Origin: Oscillospiraceae bacterium
GTDB taxonomy: Bacteria; Bacillota; Clostridia; Oscillospirales; Ruminococcaceae
Length of the DNA: 5,278 nt
Assembly: GCA_019423445.1 (NCBI GenBank)
Contig: JAHZBJ010000017.1
Coordinates: 18,540 to 23,817, forward strand
Direction of reading: 5' to 3'
Shown: positions 1 through 4,371 of the stretch, piece by piece
How the letters are laid out: each line of letters opens with the position of its first letter
Position numbering within the stretch: the stretch's first letter is position 1
The notes under the pieces: generated by a model
Seen by the model: the letters and a program-made list of their open reading frames with translations, nothing else
What the model was told of the DNA's origin: nothing
Databases searched by the model: none
Program-made: the position numbers and the translations under genes

Positions 1-53
1 TGTTACTGTTGGAAGCAGGGGGGAGCAAATATCTGTCTGGCACGCCAGGTAAA

Positions 54-60
54 AAGGGGG
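54..60 (+). promoter_or_regulatory. Ribosome binding site for the small membrane protein
   Basis: An AAGGGGG run lies 11 nt before the ATG at 72, with TTG 69 as a slightly closer alternative. It supports starting the first gene at 72 rather than at the upstream in-frame TTG at 9. The G-run 56-59 can pair with the C-run 64-67, so the site may be partly masked in the RNA. Confidence 0.55.
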
Positions 61-71
61 AACCCCCATTG

Positions 72-356
72 ATGATGATCCTTTTGGGAGCTTATTGGCT
101 TCTGATCGCTTTCTTAAGCTATGTCGGCTCTCCGTTGGTGATCAAAGAAAAGTACCGGAGCCAGCCCTGGTGCAAGTCCTTTCAAAAGGATTCCGCCTTG
201 CCCTATGCTGTTTTAGGGGCGGGTTTTCTCAGCCTGGGCATCCTCTACCCCGATTTCTTTGAGCGGGATACCTCCAACTTTTTCCTGGGCCTGATCCTCA
301 CCGGCGGTATCGCCTTTGCCCTGATGTCCAAAGTTCGCAAAAAATACAAACTGTGA
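72..356 (+). CDS. Small three-helix membrane protein of unknown function
   Basis: This 94-residue protein is not assigned to a family. Three hydrophobic stretches are visible: about residues 2-19 (start of the protein, LLGAYWLLIAFLSYVG), 43-59 (PYAVLGAGFLSLGILY) and 69-86 (FFLGLILTGGIAFALM). A polar, charged loop lies at 25-42 with a single Cys34, and the tail is basic (KVRKKYK). The pattern fits a small inner-membrane protein with a short cytoplasmic tail; no catalytic motif is seen. The frame is open upstream to position 9, but those 21 extra residues are polar and glycine-rich and lack a ribosome binding site, so ATG 72 is preferred. The gene stands alone: a strong terminator follows the stop, and the next genes run the other way. 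It may resemble the short clostridial membrane proteins of the DUF3784 kind, but that is a guess. Confidence 0.7.
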   Translation: MMILLGAYWLLIAFLSYVGSPLVIKEKYRSQPWCKSFQKDSALPYAVLGAGFLSLGILYPDFFERDTSNFFLGLILTGGIAFALMSKVRKKYKL

Positions 357-382
357 CCGACCCCTTCTTCCCTGCTACTCAG

Positions 383-409
383 GGCCGCCCCTCTAGGGCG
401 GCCTTTTTT
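383..409 (+). terminator. Rho-independent terminator of the membrane-protein gene
   Basis: A perfect 8-bp GC stem (GGCCGCCC at 383-390, GGGCGGCC at 396-403) has a 5-nt loop and is followed by six T at 404-409. It lies 27 nt after the stop. On the minus strand there is no T-run after the stem, so it should act only on the plus-strand gene. Confidence 0.93.
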
Positions 410-447
410 CTAGGACACAGCGTCCGCACCAGGGTATCCCTTGCAAT

Positions 448-492
448 GAACAGGCCCCCGGCAGCGAAAAATTCGCCGCCGGGGGCCTGTTC
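448..492 (-). terminator. Large hairpin just after sigF, without a U-tract
   Basis: The outer arms 448-462 and 478-492 pair perfectly over 15 bp (GAACAGGCCCCCGGC and its complement). After a one-base mismatch, an inner 5-bp stem (464-468 with 472-476) closes on a 3-nt AAA loop. The hairpin begins two bases after the sigF stop. Read on the minus strand it is followed by ATTGCAAGGG, so the usual U-run is missing. It is probably the 3' end structure of the spoIIA transcript, acting either as an atypical terminator or as a block to 3' exonucleases. Confidence 0.6.
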
Positions 493-494
493 TC

Positions 495-1157
495 TTACTC
501 CAGCAGTTCCTTGCGGAAATACTGCATCAGCTTTTTCTCCCTTCGGGAAACCTGGACCTGGGTCATCCCCAGCTCCTTGGCCGCCTGGGTCTGGGTCTGG
601 TTTTTGTAGTACCGCAGAATAATCAGCTTACGGTCCCGGTCCTCCATGCGGGCCATGGCCTGCTTCAAGGCCAGGATATCCGAAAGGAGCTCCTCGGGGG
701 AATCCACCGGGAGATCCATCTGGCCTCCGCCTTCCTCGTCGCTCTCGGTGAGGGAAACCGGAGGCGCTGTGGCAGCCAGGGCCTCGGCCACCTCCTCAGG
801 GGGCCTGTCCATCAGCACCGCCACCTCGCTTACAGACGCGTCCCGGCCCAGGGCGGTGCTCAGCTGCTCCTTTGCCCGGATGGCCCGGATTCCCAGCTCC
901 TTGATGCTGCGGCTCACCTTTACGGTGCCCCCGTCCCGGAACAGCCGGCGGATCTCCCCCAGAATCACCGGGACGGCGTAGGTGGAAAACATCACCCCGC
1001 GGCTCTCGTCAAAGGCTGCTGTGGCCTTCACCAGGCCCATGCACCCCGCCTGGAACAGATCGTCGTACTCGATCCCCCTGCCCCGGAACCGGTGGGCGCA
1101 GGAGTGGACCAGCCCCAGGTTCTGTTCCACCATGGAGCTTTTATCTTCCGCAATCAA
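495..1157 (-). CDS. sigF: RNA polymerase sigma factor SigF (SpoIIAC), forespore-specific
   Basis: This is the sigma factor that starts forespore gene expression after asymmetric division; it is held inactive by SpoIIAB. It has 220 residues, against about 255 in B. subtilis. Core-binding region 2 is clear: DDLFQAGCMGLVKA at 32-45, then FSTYAVPVILGEIRRLFRD at 57-75 (regions 2.3-2.4) and GTVKVSRSIKELG at 77-89. A region 3 segment lies at about 93-140. Region 4.2 ends the protein (QTQAAKELGMTQVQVSRREKK, about 189-209), with its helix-turn-helix. Oddities: the start is TTG behind a perfect AGGAGGT; about 30 N-terminal residues present in B. subtilis (region 1.2) are missing and cannot be recovered, because the spoIIAB stop sits in the same frame 12 codons upstream; RDDG is RDGG (75-77 DGG); the usual VSRLEKK is VSRREKK. 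It is the last gene of the spoIIA operon, 36 nt after spoIIAB. Other sigma-B/F/G members are possible by sequence alone, but the operon settles it as SigF. Confidence 0.96.
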   Translation of the reverse strand: MIAEDKSSMVEQNLGLVHSCAHRFRGRGIEYDDLFQAGCMGLVKATAAFDESRGVMFSTYAVPVILGEIRRLFRDGGTVKVSRSIKELGIRAIRAKEQLSTALGRDASVSEVAVLMDRPPEEVAEALAATAPPVSLTESDEEGGGQMDLPVDSPEELLSDILALKQAMARMEDRDRKLIILRYYKNQTQTQAAKELGMTQVQVSRREKKLMQYFRKELLE

Positions 1158-1163
1158 AGGCCC

Positions 1164-1170
1164 ACCTCCT
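1164..1170 (-). promoter_or_regulatory. Ribosome binding site fixing the TTG start of sigF
   Basis: A perfect AGGAGGT lies 6 nt before TTG 1157-1155. The first ATG in frame (Met9, 1133-1131) is 30 nt from this site, too far away. The 36-nt gap after spoIIAB has no other start codon in frame. Confidence 0.85.
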
Positions 1171-1193
1171 TCGCTTCCACCGCCGGGACCCGG

Positions 1194-1637
1194 TTATTCA
1201 CGGGGCCGCAGGGTCCGCTCCAGGATAACGGTGGTGCCCTTCCCCACCTGGGAGCGGACCCGGACCTTGTCCATCAGCTCCTCCATCACTGCGAAGCCCA
1301 GACCCGCACGTTCCCCGGTGGTACAGGTGGTGAAAAGAGGCTCTCTGGCTTTTTTGATATCCGGGATGCCGCAGCCCTTGTCACGCACCGAGATCACCAC
1401 CCGCCCCCCTGGAAACAGGCTGGCGGTTATGTACACCTGTCCCCTGGTGTCCCGGTAACCGTGGACGATGGCGTTGGTCACCGCCTCGGATACCGCCGTG
1501 CGGATATCGCACAGCTCGTCCACTGTGGGATCGGACAAAGCCACAAAGGCCGCTGTCAAAGAACGGGCCAGGCTTTCGTTCACCGAACGGCTGGGAAAGC
1601 TCACCCGCATTTGGTTTTCCGGTTTTATGCTGCTCAC
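1194..1637 (-). CDS. spoIIAB: Anti-sigma F factor and serine kinase SpoIIAB
   Basis: SpoIIAB binds SigF as a dimer and blocks it; with ATP it also phosphorylates SpoIIAA on serine, inactivating the anti-anti-sigma factor. The 147 residues match the family's usual length. The GHKL ATPase motifs are in order: N box EAVTNAIVHGY at 51-61 (Glu51, Asn55), G1 box RDKGCGIPD at 85-93 (Asp86, Gly88, Gly90), G2 box TGERAGLGF at 107-115, and GTT at 134-136. The segment NESLAR at 20-25 matches the N-terminal region that contacts partners in B. subtilis, and PLFTT at 100-104 matches the ATP-lid region. The start is GTG; its first base overlaps the SpoIIAA stop in a GTGA junction, so the two genes are probably translationally coupled. 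An ATG at residue 10 exists but has no well-placed ribosome binding site. Confidence 0.97.
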   Translation of the reverse strand: MSSIKPENQMRVSFPSRSVNESLARSLTAAFVALSDPTVDELCDIRTAVSEAVTNAIVHGYRDTRGQVYITASLFPGGRVVISVRDKGCGIPDIKKAREPLFTTCTTGERAGLGFAVMEELMDKVRVRSQVGKGTTVILERTLRPRE

Positions 1638-1963
1638 AGGCTGTCCCCTCCTTTTCCCTGGATATCCAGGCTGCTGATTCCCGCCACACGCATCACCCTT
1701 CGGATATGGGGCGGCAGATTCCTCAAAACCAGTTTTCCTCCCATGTCCTGTACCAGGCGGTAGCGCCCCAGCACCAGGCCAATGCCGGAGGAATCCATAA
1801 ATTCCACTCCCCCAAAATCCAGCACCAGCGTCTTGGGGCAGGTCCTCCGGACGCTGTCGTCAATGGCCTCCCGAAGCCCTCCGGCCCCGTGGTGGTCGAT
1901 CTCCCCCGTCAGGAGGGCTGTGACCGTATCGGTTTCCGGAGCGATCTCAATTTTCACCGGCAC
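1634..1963 (-). CDS. spoIIAA: Anti-sigma F factor antagonist SpoIIAA
   Basis: This STAS-domain protein, in its unphosphorylated form, pulls SpoIIAB off SigF. SpoIIAB phosphorylates it and the phosphatase SpoIIE reactivates it; SpoIIE is not in this window. The 109 residues are close to the family norm. LTGEIDHHGA at 18-27 is the conserved first STAS segment. FMDSSGIGLVLGRY at 55-68 holds the phosphorylated serine, Ser58, with the same numbering as in B. subtilis. The start is GTG 1963 with AAAGGTGG placed 9 nt upstream. It is the first gene of the operon and overlaps spoIIAB by 4 nt. In B. subtilis this operon is read by SigH RNA polymerase; I could not identify a SigH promoter upstream here. 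Confidence 0.96.
   Translation of the reverse strand: MPVKIEIAPETDTVTALLTGEIDHHGAGGLREAIDDSVRRTCPKTLVLDFGGVEFMDSSGIGLVLGRYRLVQDMGGKLVLRNLPPHIRRVMRVAGISSLDIQGKGGDSL
1647..1653 (-). promoter_or_regulatory. Ribosome binding site for spoIIAB, inside spoIIAA
   Basis: AAGGAGG lies 9 nt before GTG 1637 within the last codons of spoIIAA. It decides for the GTG start over the later ATG at residue 10. Confidence 0.8.
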
Positions 1964-1972
1964 GTTTGATAA

Positions 1973-1980
1973 CCACCTTT
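1973..1980 (-). promoter_or_regulatory. Ribosome binding site for spoIIAA
   Basis: AAAGGTGG lies 9 nt before GTG 1963. No ATG in frame is nearby, so the GTG start is well supported. Confidence 0.75.
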
Positions 1981-1988
1981 CCTTTGTA

Positions 1989-2057
1989 CCGTTTCCCGGG
2001 CCGGAACGGCTTGTCCGCTGGATCTCCAGCCATCCGGCACACGGTTTCCCCGGGAAA
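1989..2057. repeat. Group of short palindromes upstream of spoIIAA
   Basis: Three inverted repeats lie in the 90 bp between the exoA terminator and spoIIAA. CCGTT 1989-1993 pairs with AACGG 2005-2009; GCTGGA 2017-2022 pairs with TCCAGC 2025-2030; TTTCCC 2045-2050 pairs with GGGAAA 2052-2057 around one C. This is where the spoIIA promoter must be. They could be operator sites or RNA leader structure; no known box is matched. Confidence 0.4.
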
Positions 2058-2103
2058 AGGAAAAGCCCTTATCCCGAAGGGACTACCTTCAAGGATAAGG
2101 GCT
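2055..2103 (-). terminator. Rho-independent terminator of exoA
   Basis: The arms 2064-2074 and 2093-2103 pair perfectly over 11 bp (AGCCCTTATCC with GGATAAGGGCT). An inner stem follows (GAAGG 2076-2080 with CCTTC 2086-2090). On the minus strand the stem is followed by TTTCCTTTT (2063-2055). It separates exoA from spoIIAA, so spoIIAA needs a promoter within 1964-2055. Confidence 0.85.
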
Positions 2104-2104
2104 G

Positions 2105-2155
2105 ACGGCCGAAAATTTTGCCGTACTCTGTCACCCCGGGGCGTTTTTCCCGGGG
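2105..2155. repeat. Two further hairpins in the exoA 3' region
   Basis: ACGGC 2105-2109 pairs with GCCGT 2120-2124 around an AAAATTTT core. CCCCGGG 2134-2140 pairs with CCCGGGG 2149-2155 around a T-rich loop. Neither is followed by a T-run on either strand. They lie between the exoA stop and its terminator and are probably 3' untranslated structure. Confidence 0.4.
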
Positions 2156-2160
2156 AACTT

Positions 2161-2916
2161 TCACCGGGCCAGCTGAAGGCCCACCGGGCAGTGGTCGCTG
2201 CCCAGAACGTCGCTGTAAATGAGGCTGTCCTCCACTTGGGACGCCAAGCGGCTGGAAACCAGGAAATAGTCGATCCGCCACCCGGCGTTCTTCTCCCTGG
2301 CATGGAACATATAGCTCCACCAGCTGTAGGCCCCGGTCTTTTCCGGGTACAACAGACGGAAGGTATCCACAAATCCCGCCTCCAGAAGCTGGGACATTTT
2401 ATCCCGCTCCTGCTGGGTGAAGCCTGCGTTGTTTTTGTTGGGGCCGGGGTTCTTCAGATCGATTTCGTTGTGGGCTACGTTCATATCCCCGCAAACCACC
2501 ACCGGCTTTTTCCCGTCCAGTCCCAAGAGATACCCCCGGAAGTCATCCTCCCACTCCATGCGGTAATCCAACCGGGTCAACTCCCTCTGGGAGTTGGGGG
2601 TGTAAACATTGACAAACCAGAAATCCGGGTATTCCAGGGTGATCACCCTGCCCTCGTGGTCATGTTTATCGATCCCCAGGCCATAGGAAACTGAGAGAGG
2701 CTCCTCCCGGACAAACACCGCGGTACCGGAATAACCCTTCTTCTCGGCGCTGTTCCAGTATTCATGATAACCCGCAAGATCCAGCTCCGCCTGCCCCTGC
2801 TGCATTTTGGTCTCTTGCAGGGCCAGGATATCCGGCTGCTCCCGAAGGGCAAAATCCAGGAACCCTTTGCCGAGGCAGGCCCGCAGACCGTTTACATTCC
2901 AGGAAATCAATTTCAT
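2161..2916 (-). CDS. exoA: Exodeoxyribonuclease III / AP endonuclease ExoA
   Basis: This Mg-dependent endonuclease/exonuclease/phosphatase-fold enzyme cuts DNA at abasic sites and trims damaged 3' ends in base excision repair in the cytoplasm. The 251 residues match B. subtilis ExoA (about 252). The active-site residues are present: WNVNG at 6-10 (Asn7), LQETK at 33-37 (metal ligand Glu35), VYTPNSQ at 104-110 (Tyr105), GDMNVAH at 143-149 (Asp144, Asn146), WRIDY, and GSDHCPV at 239-245 (Asp241, His242). ATG 2916 is preceded by a perfect AAGGAGG 7 nt upstream, so the start is certain. It has its own promoter, divergent from perR, and its own terminator, so it is a single-gene unit. The match is full length with no missing key residue. 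Confidence 0.97.
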   Translation of the reverse strand: MKLISWNVNGLRACLGKGFLDFALREQPDILALQETKMQQGQAELDLAGYHEYWNSAEKKGYSGTAVFVREEPLSVSYGLGIDKHDHEGRVITLEYPDFWFVNVYTPNSQRELTRLDYRMEWEDDFRGYLLGLDGKKPVVVCGDMNVAHNEIDLKNPGPNKNNAGFTQQERDKMSQLLEAGFVDTFRLLYPEKTGAYSWWSYMFHAREKNAGWRIDYFLVSSRLASQVEDSLIYSDVLGSDHCPVGLQLAR

Positions 2917-2952
2917 TACAGTTCCTCCTTATGGAGCTCAGGTCTACGGTTC

Positions 2953-2981
2953 ATGATACCACAGAATTTTCCCCGGAACAA
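2953..2981 (-). promoter_or_regulatory. Sigma-A promoter of exoA with extended -10
   Basis: Reading the minus strand, -35 is TTGTTC (2981-2976), the spacer is 17 nt and -10 is TATCAT (2958-2953) preceded by TGG, an extended -10. It lies about 37 nt before the exoA start codon, giving a leader of roughly 30 nt. Confidence 0.8.
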
Positions 2982-2991
2982 GCGTATGCTC

Positions 2992-3020
2992 TTGACAGGA
3001 TTGGAAAAAGATGATATCAT
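2992..3020 (+). promoter_or_regulatory. Sigma-A promoter of perR
   Basis: A consensus TTGACA at 2992-2997, a 17-nt spacer and TATCAT at 3015-3020. The -10 lies in a 10-bp palindrome ATGATATCAT (3011-3020), a possible repressor site. Transcription should start near 3027, giving a leader of about 73 nt. The -35 is only 10 bp from the -35 of the divergent exoA promoter. Confidence 0.88.
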
Positions 3021-3053
3021 AAACCTACAAAACAGTAAAGATTCCTACTTCTA

Positions 3054-3064
3054 TTTCTTAGAAA
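3054..3064 (+). promoter_or_regulatory. Possible operator in the perR leader
   Basis: TTTCT and AGAAA form a 5-1-5 palindrome in the AT-rich leader, about 27 nt after the predicted transcription start. The spacing recalls Fur-family sites, but the bases do not match the PerR consensus TTATAATnATTATAA. A weak candidate. Confidence 0.25.
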
Positions 3065-3088
3065 GTTTTTGGCTGCGGCCACTGAGAC

Positions 3089-3093
3089 AGGAG
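3089..3093 (+). promoter_or_regulatory. Ribosome binding site deciding the perR start
   Basis: AGGAG lies 6 nt before ATG 3100. The frame is open far upstream, but a start before 3027 would lie ahead of the predicted transcription start, so 3100 is the start. Confidence 0.8.
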
Positions 3094-3099
3094 CCCTTC

Positions 3100-3498
3100 A
3101 TGAAATATTCCAAACAGCGGGAGCTGATCCTGCATACAGTCCTAGAAAACCCAATCCATCCCACAGCCGATACGGTTTATGAACAGGTGCGTCAAGTAAA
3201 TCCACGGATTAGTCTTGGTACCGTCTACCGAAATCTGAATTTCCTTTCGGAGTTGGGGATACTAAAGAAGATCTCTATGCCGGTGGGAAGCGACCGGTTT
3301 GACGGACGGCTGGATGACCACTACCACATGATCTGCGACTGCTGCGGGCAGGTATTCGATGTGGAATGCGACGCCCTCCAGGAACTGGACTCCCAGATCA
3401 TGCGCCTCCAAGGTTTCCAGGTGCTGAAACACCACTTGATCCTCTCCGGCATCTGCCGGGATTGCCGGGAAAGCCAAGGCAAAATGGCTGCCGGCTAA
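3100..3498 (+). CDS. perR: Peroxide-sensing Fur-family repressor, PerR type
   Basis: This is a metal-dependent DNA-binding repressor of 132 residues. The winged-helix N domain covers about 4-66, with the recognition helix at SLGTVYRNLNFL (38-49). The dimerisation domain begins near 67. By alignment with B. subtilis PerR, all five regulatory-metal ligands are present: His20, Asp68, His74, His76 and Asp87. So is the structural zinc site, Cys79, Cys82, Cys119 and Cys122. Asp at position 87 (Asp104 in B. subtilis, Glu in many Fur proteins) is the residue linked to peroxide sensitivity; oxidation would hit His20 or His74. The N terminus is about 17 residues shorter than in B. subtilis. Cys81 and Cys90 are extra. 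Rubrerythrin follows by 81 nt, a classic PerR target in clostridia, which supports PerR over Fur or Zur. Confidence 0.88.
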   Translation: MKYSKQRELILHTVLENPIHPTADTVYEQVRQVNPRISLGTVYRNLNFLSELGILKKISMPVGSDRFDGRLDDHYHMICDCCGQVFDVECDALQELDSQIMRLQGFQVLKHHLILSGICRDCRESQGKMAAG

Positions 3499-3513
3499 GT
3501 CTCTTGTTTCTCT

Positions 3514-3542
3514 GGGACGAAGTCTGTCCCCCAAAATATAAT
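3514..3542 (+). promoter_or_regulatory. Possible extra promoter or operator before rubrerythrin
   Basis: A perfect -10 TATAAT (3537-3542) stands in the perR-rbr gap. No good -35 lies 17 nt upstream; that place is taken by an inverted repeat, GGGAC 3514-3518 with GTCCC 3526-3530. The rbr gene may have its own regulated promoter as well as readthrough from perR. No terminator lies between the two genes. Confidence 0.4.
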
Positions 3543-3565
3543 TGCTGCCCATGTGGCAAAGAAAG

Positions 3566-3571
3566 AAGGAG
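3566..3571 (+). promoter_or_regulatory. Ribosome binding site deciding the rubrerythrin start
   Basis: AAGGAG lies 8 nt before ATG 3580. The frame opens at GTG 3553, but the site lies inside that extension, and homologues begin near MEFKGS, so 3580 is chosen. Confidence 0.88.
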
Positions 3572-3579
3572 AAGTTATT

Positions 3580-4119
3580 ATGGAGTTCAAAGGTTCCAGA
3601 ACCGAAGCCAATCTCGCCACTGCGTTTGCCGGCGAATCTCAGGCCCGCAACAAATACACCTACTACGCCTCCAAAGCCAAGAAGGAAGGCTATGAGCAGA
3701 TCGCCGAGCTCTTCACCGAAACCGCCAACAACGAGAAGGAGCACGCCAAAATCTGGTTCAAGCTCCTCCACAACGGAGAAGTCCCCGATACCGCCACCAA
3801 CCTGAAGGACGCCGCCGCTGGCGAAAACTACGAGTGGACCGAGATGTACGCCGAGTTCGCCAAGGTGGCCAAGGAAGAGGGCTTTACCCACATCGCCTAC
3901 CTGTTTGAGCAGGTGGGGGCTATTGAAAAGGAGCACGAGGCCCGCTACAACGCCCTGCTGAAGAATGTGGAAGACAAGACCGTCTTCTCCAAGGGCAGCA
4001 CTGTTGTCTGGCAGTGCGGCAACTGCGGCTTCCTCTATGAGGGCGAAAAGGCTCCCGAGAAGTGCCCCGTCTGCGATCATCCCCAGTCCTACTTCCGCAT
4101 CCAGGCTAAGAACTATTGA
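3580..4119 (+). CDS. rbr: Rubrerythrin, non-haem diiron peroxidase
   Basis: Rubrerythrin reduces hydrogen peroxide to water in the cytoplasm of anaerobes, taking electrons from NAD(P)H by way of rubredoxin-type carriers. The protein has 179 residues. The N-terminal four-helix bundle carries the diiron ligands: Glu19 (GESQARNKY), Glu52 and His55 (EKEH), Glu85 and Glu88 (EWTE), Glu116 and His119 (EKEH). The C-terminal rubredoxin domain binds one iron with Cys146 and Cys149 (CGNCG) and Cys162 and Cys165 (CPVC). The order is that of classical rubrerythrin, not the reversed type with rubredoxin first. Codons are strongly GC-ending, in keeping with a highly expressed gene. It follows perR in the same direction with no terminator between, and is closed by a strong terminator. 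PerR repression lifted by peroxide is the likely control, inferred from clostridial precedent. Confidence 0.97.
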   Translation: MEFKGSRTEANLATAFAGESQARNKYTYYASKAKKEGYEQIAELFTETANNEKEHAKIWFKLLHNGEVPDTATNLKDAAAGENYEWTEMYAEFAKVAKEEGFTHIAYLFEQVGAIEKEHEARYNALLKNVEDKTVFSKGSTVVWQCGNCGFLYEGEKAPEKCPVCDHPQSYFRIQAKNY

Positions 4120-4134
4120 TTTCTCAACAGTACC

Positions 4135-4164
4135 AAAGGGACAGGCAAGTGCCTGTCCCTTTTT
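4135..4164 (+). terminator. Rho-independent terminator of perR-rbr
   Basis: A 12-bp stem (AAAGGGACAGGC 4135-4146 with GCCTGTCCCTTT 4151-4162) has a 4-nt loop and a T-run at 4160-4164. It lies 15 nt after the rbr stop. Confidence 0.95.
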
Positions 4165-4205
4165 CTGTCTCCCGTTTTTGGGAAGAGTTTCTCCCACTGA
4201 CCCGG

Positions 4206-4224
4206 CAGCGGGCTCTCGCCCGCC
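4206..4224. repeat. Hairpin repeat, copy 1
   Basis: CAGCGGGCTCTCGCCCGCC forms a 6-bp stem (GCGGGC 4208-4213 with GCCCGC 4218-4223) on a 4-nt loop. The same 19 bases with one change recur at 4276. There is no T-run, so it is not a terminator. It may be a REP-like dispersed element or a regulator's site. Confidence 0.7.
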
Positions 4225-4275
4225 AAAGAGCGGGGCACAATTTCTTACCCAGGAAATCTTTTCTCATGGACATGA

Positions 4276-4294
4276 CAGCGGGCTCTTGCCCGCC
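4276..4294. repeat. Hairpin repeat, copy 2
   Basis: CAGCGGGCTCTTGCCCGCC differs from copy 1 only in one loop base (C to T), so both stems are intact. The offset is exactly 70 nt. It ends 3 nt before the -35 of the Rrf2 promoter. Confidence 0.7.
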
Positions 4295-4297
4295 CGG

Positions 4298-4326
4298 TTG
4301 ACTTTTTTTGAAAAAAGTCCTATACT
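4298..4326 (+). promoter_or_regulatory. Sigma-A promoter of the Rrf2 regulator
   Basis: TTGACT at 4298-4303, a 17-nt spacer and TATACT at 4321-4326. The spacer and the end of the -35 form a perfect 9-bp palindrome (GACTTTTTT 4300-4308 with AAAAAAGTC 4311-4319). Transcription should start near 4333, about 39 nt before the start codon. Confidence 0.88.
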
Positions 4327-4355
4327 GAATAAGCAATCAATACCTTTTCAGTATA
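4321..4355. promoter_or_regulatory. Inverted repeat over the -10: likely operator
   Basis: TATACTGAA 4321-4329 and TTCAGTATA 4347-4355 are perfect inverted arms 17 nt apart. The left arm contains the -10 and lies before the predicted transcription start, so this is a DNA site and not an RNA hairpin. Rrf2 regulators often repress their own genes, so the Rrf2 protein itself is the likely ligand (inference). Confidence 0.6.
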
Positions 4356-4371
4356 TTTTAAGGAGGGGCTT

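Noticed and set aside
1092..1763. Open frame of 223 codons on the plus strand
   Set aside because: It is antisense to spoIIAB, with no ribosome binding site or recognisable motif.
1966..2694. Open frame of 242 codons on the plus strand
   Set aside because: It is antisense to exoA and runs through the exoA terminator hairpin.
3011..3020. Classical Per/Fur box at the perR -10
   Set aside because: ATGATATCAT is a palindrome but does not fit the 7-1-7 TTATAATnATTATAA pattern; kept only as a candidate operator.
2764..3099. N-terminal extension of PerR
   Set aside because: It would run through the exoA gene and through the perR promoter itself. ATG 3100 has the ribosome binding site and fits the family.
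3262..4197. Long open frame of 311 codons on the minus strand
   Set aside because: It lies antisense to perR and rubrerythrin, whose motifs and starts are certain. It arises from their GC-rich codon use, and its composition (Gly, Val, Leu-rich) is typical of such shadows.
4206..4294. CRISPR array
   Set aside because: There are only two short hairpin copies and a single interval; no array and no cas genes.
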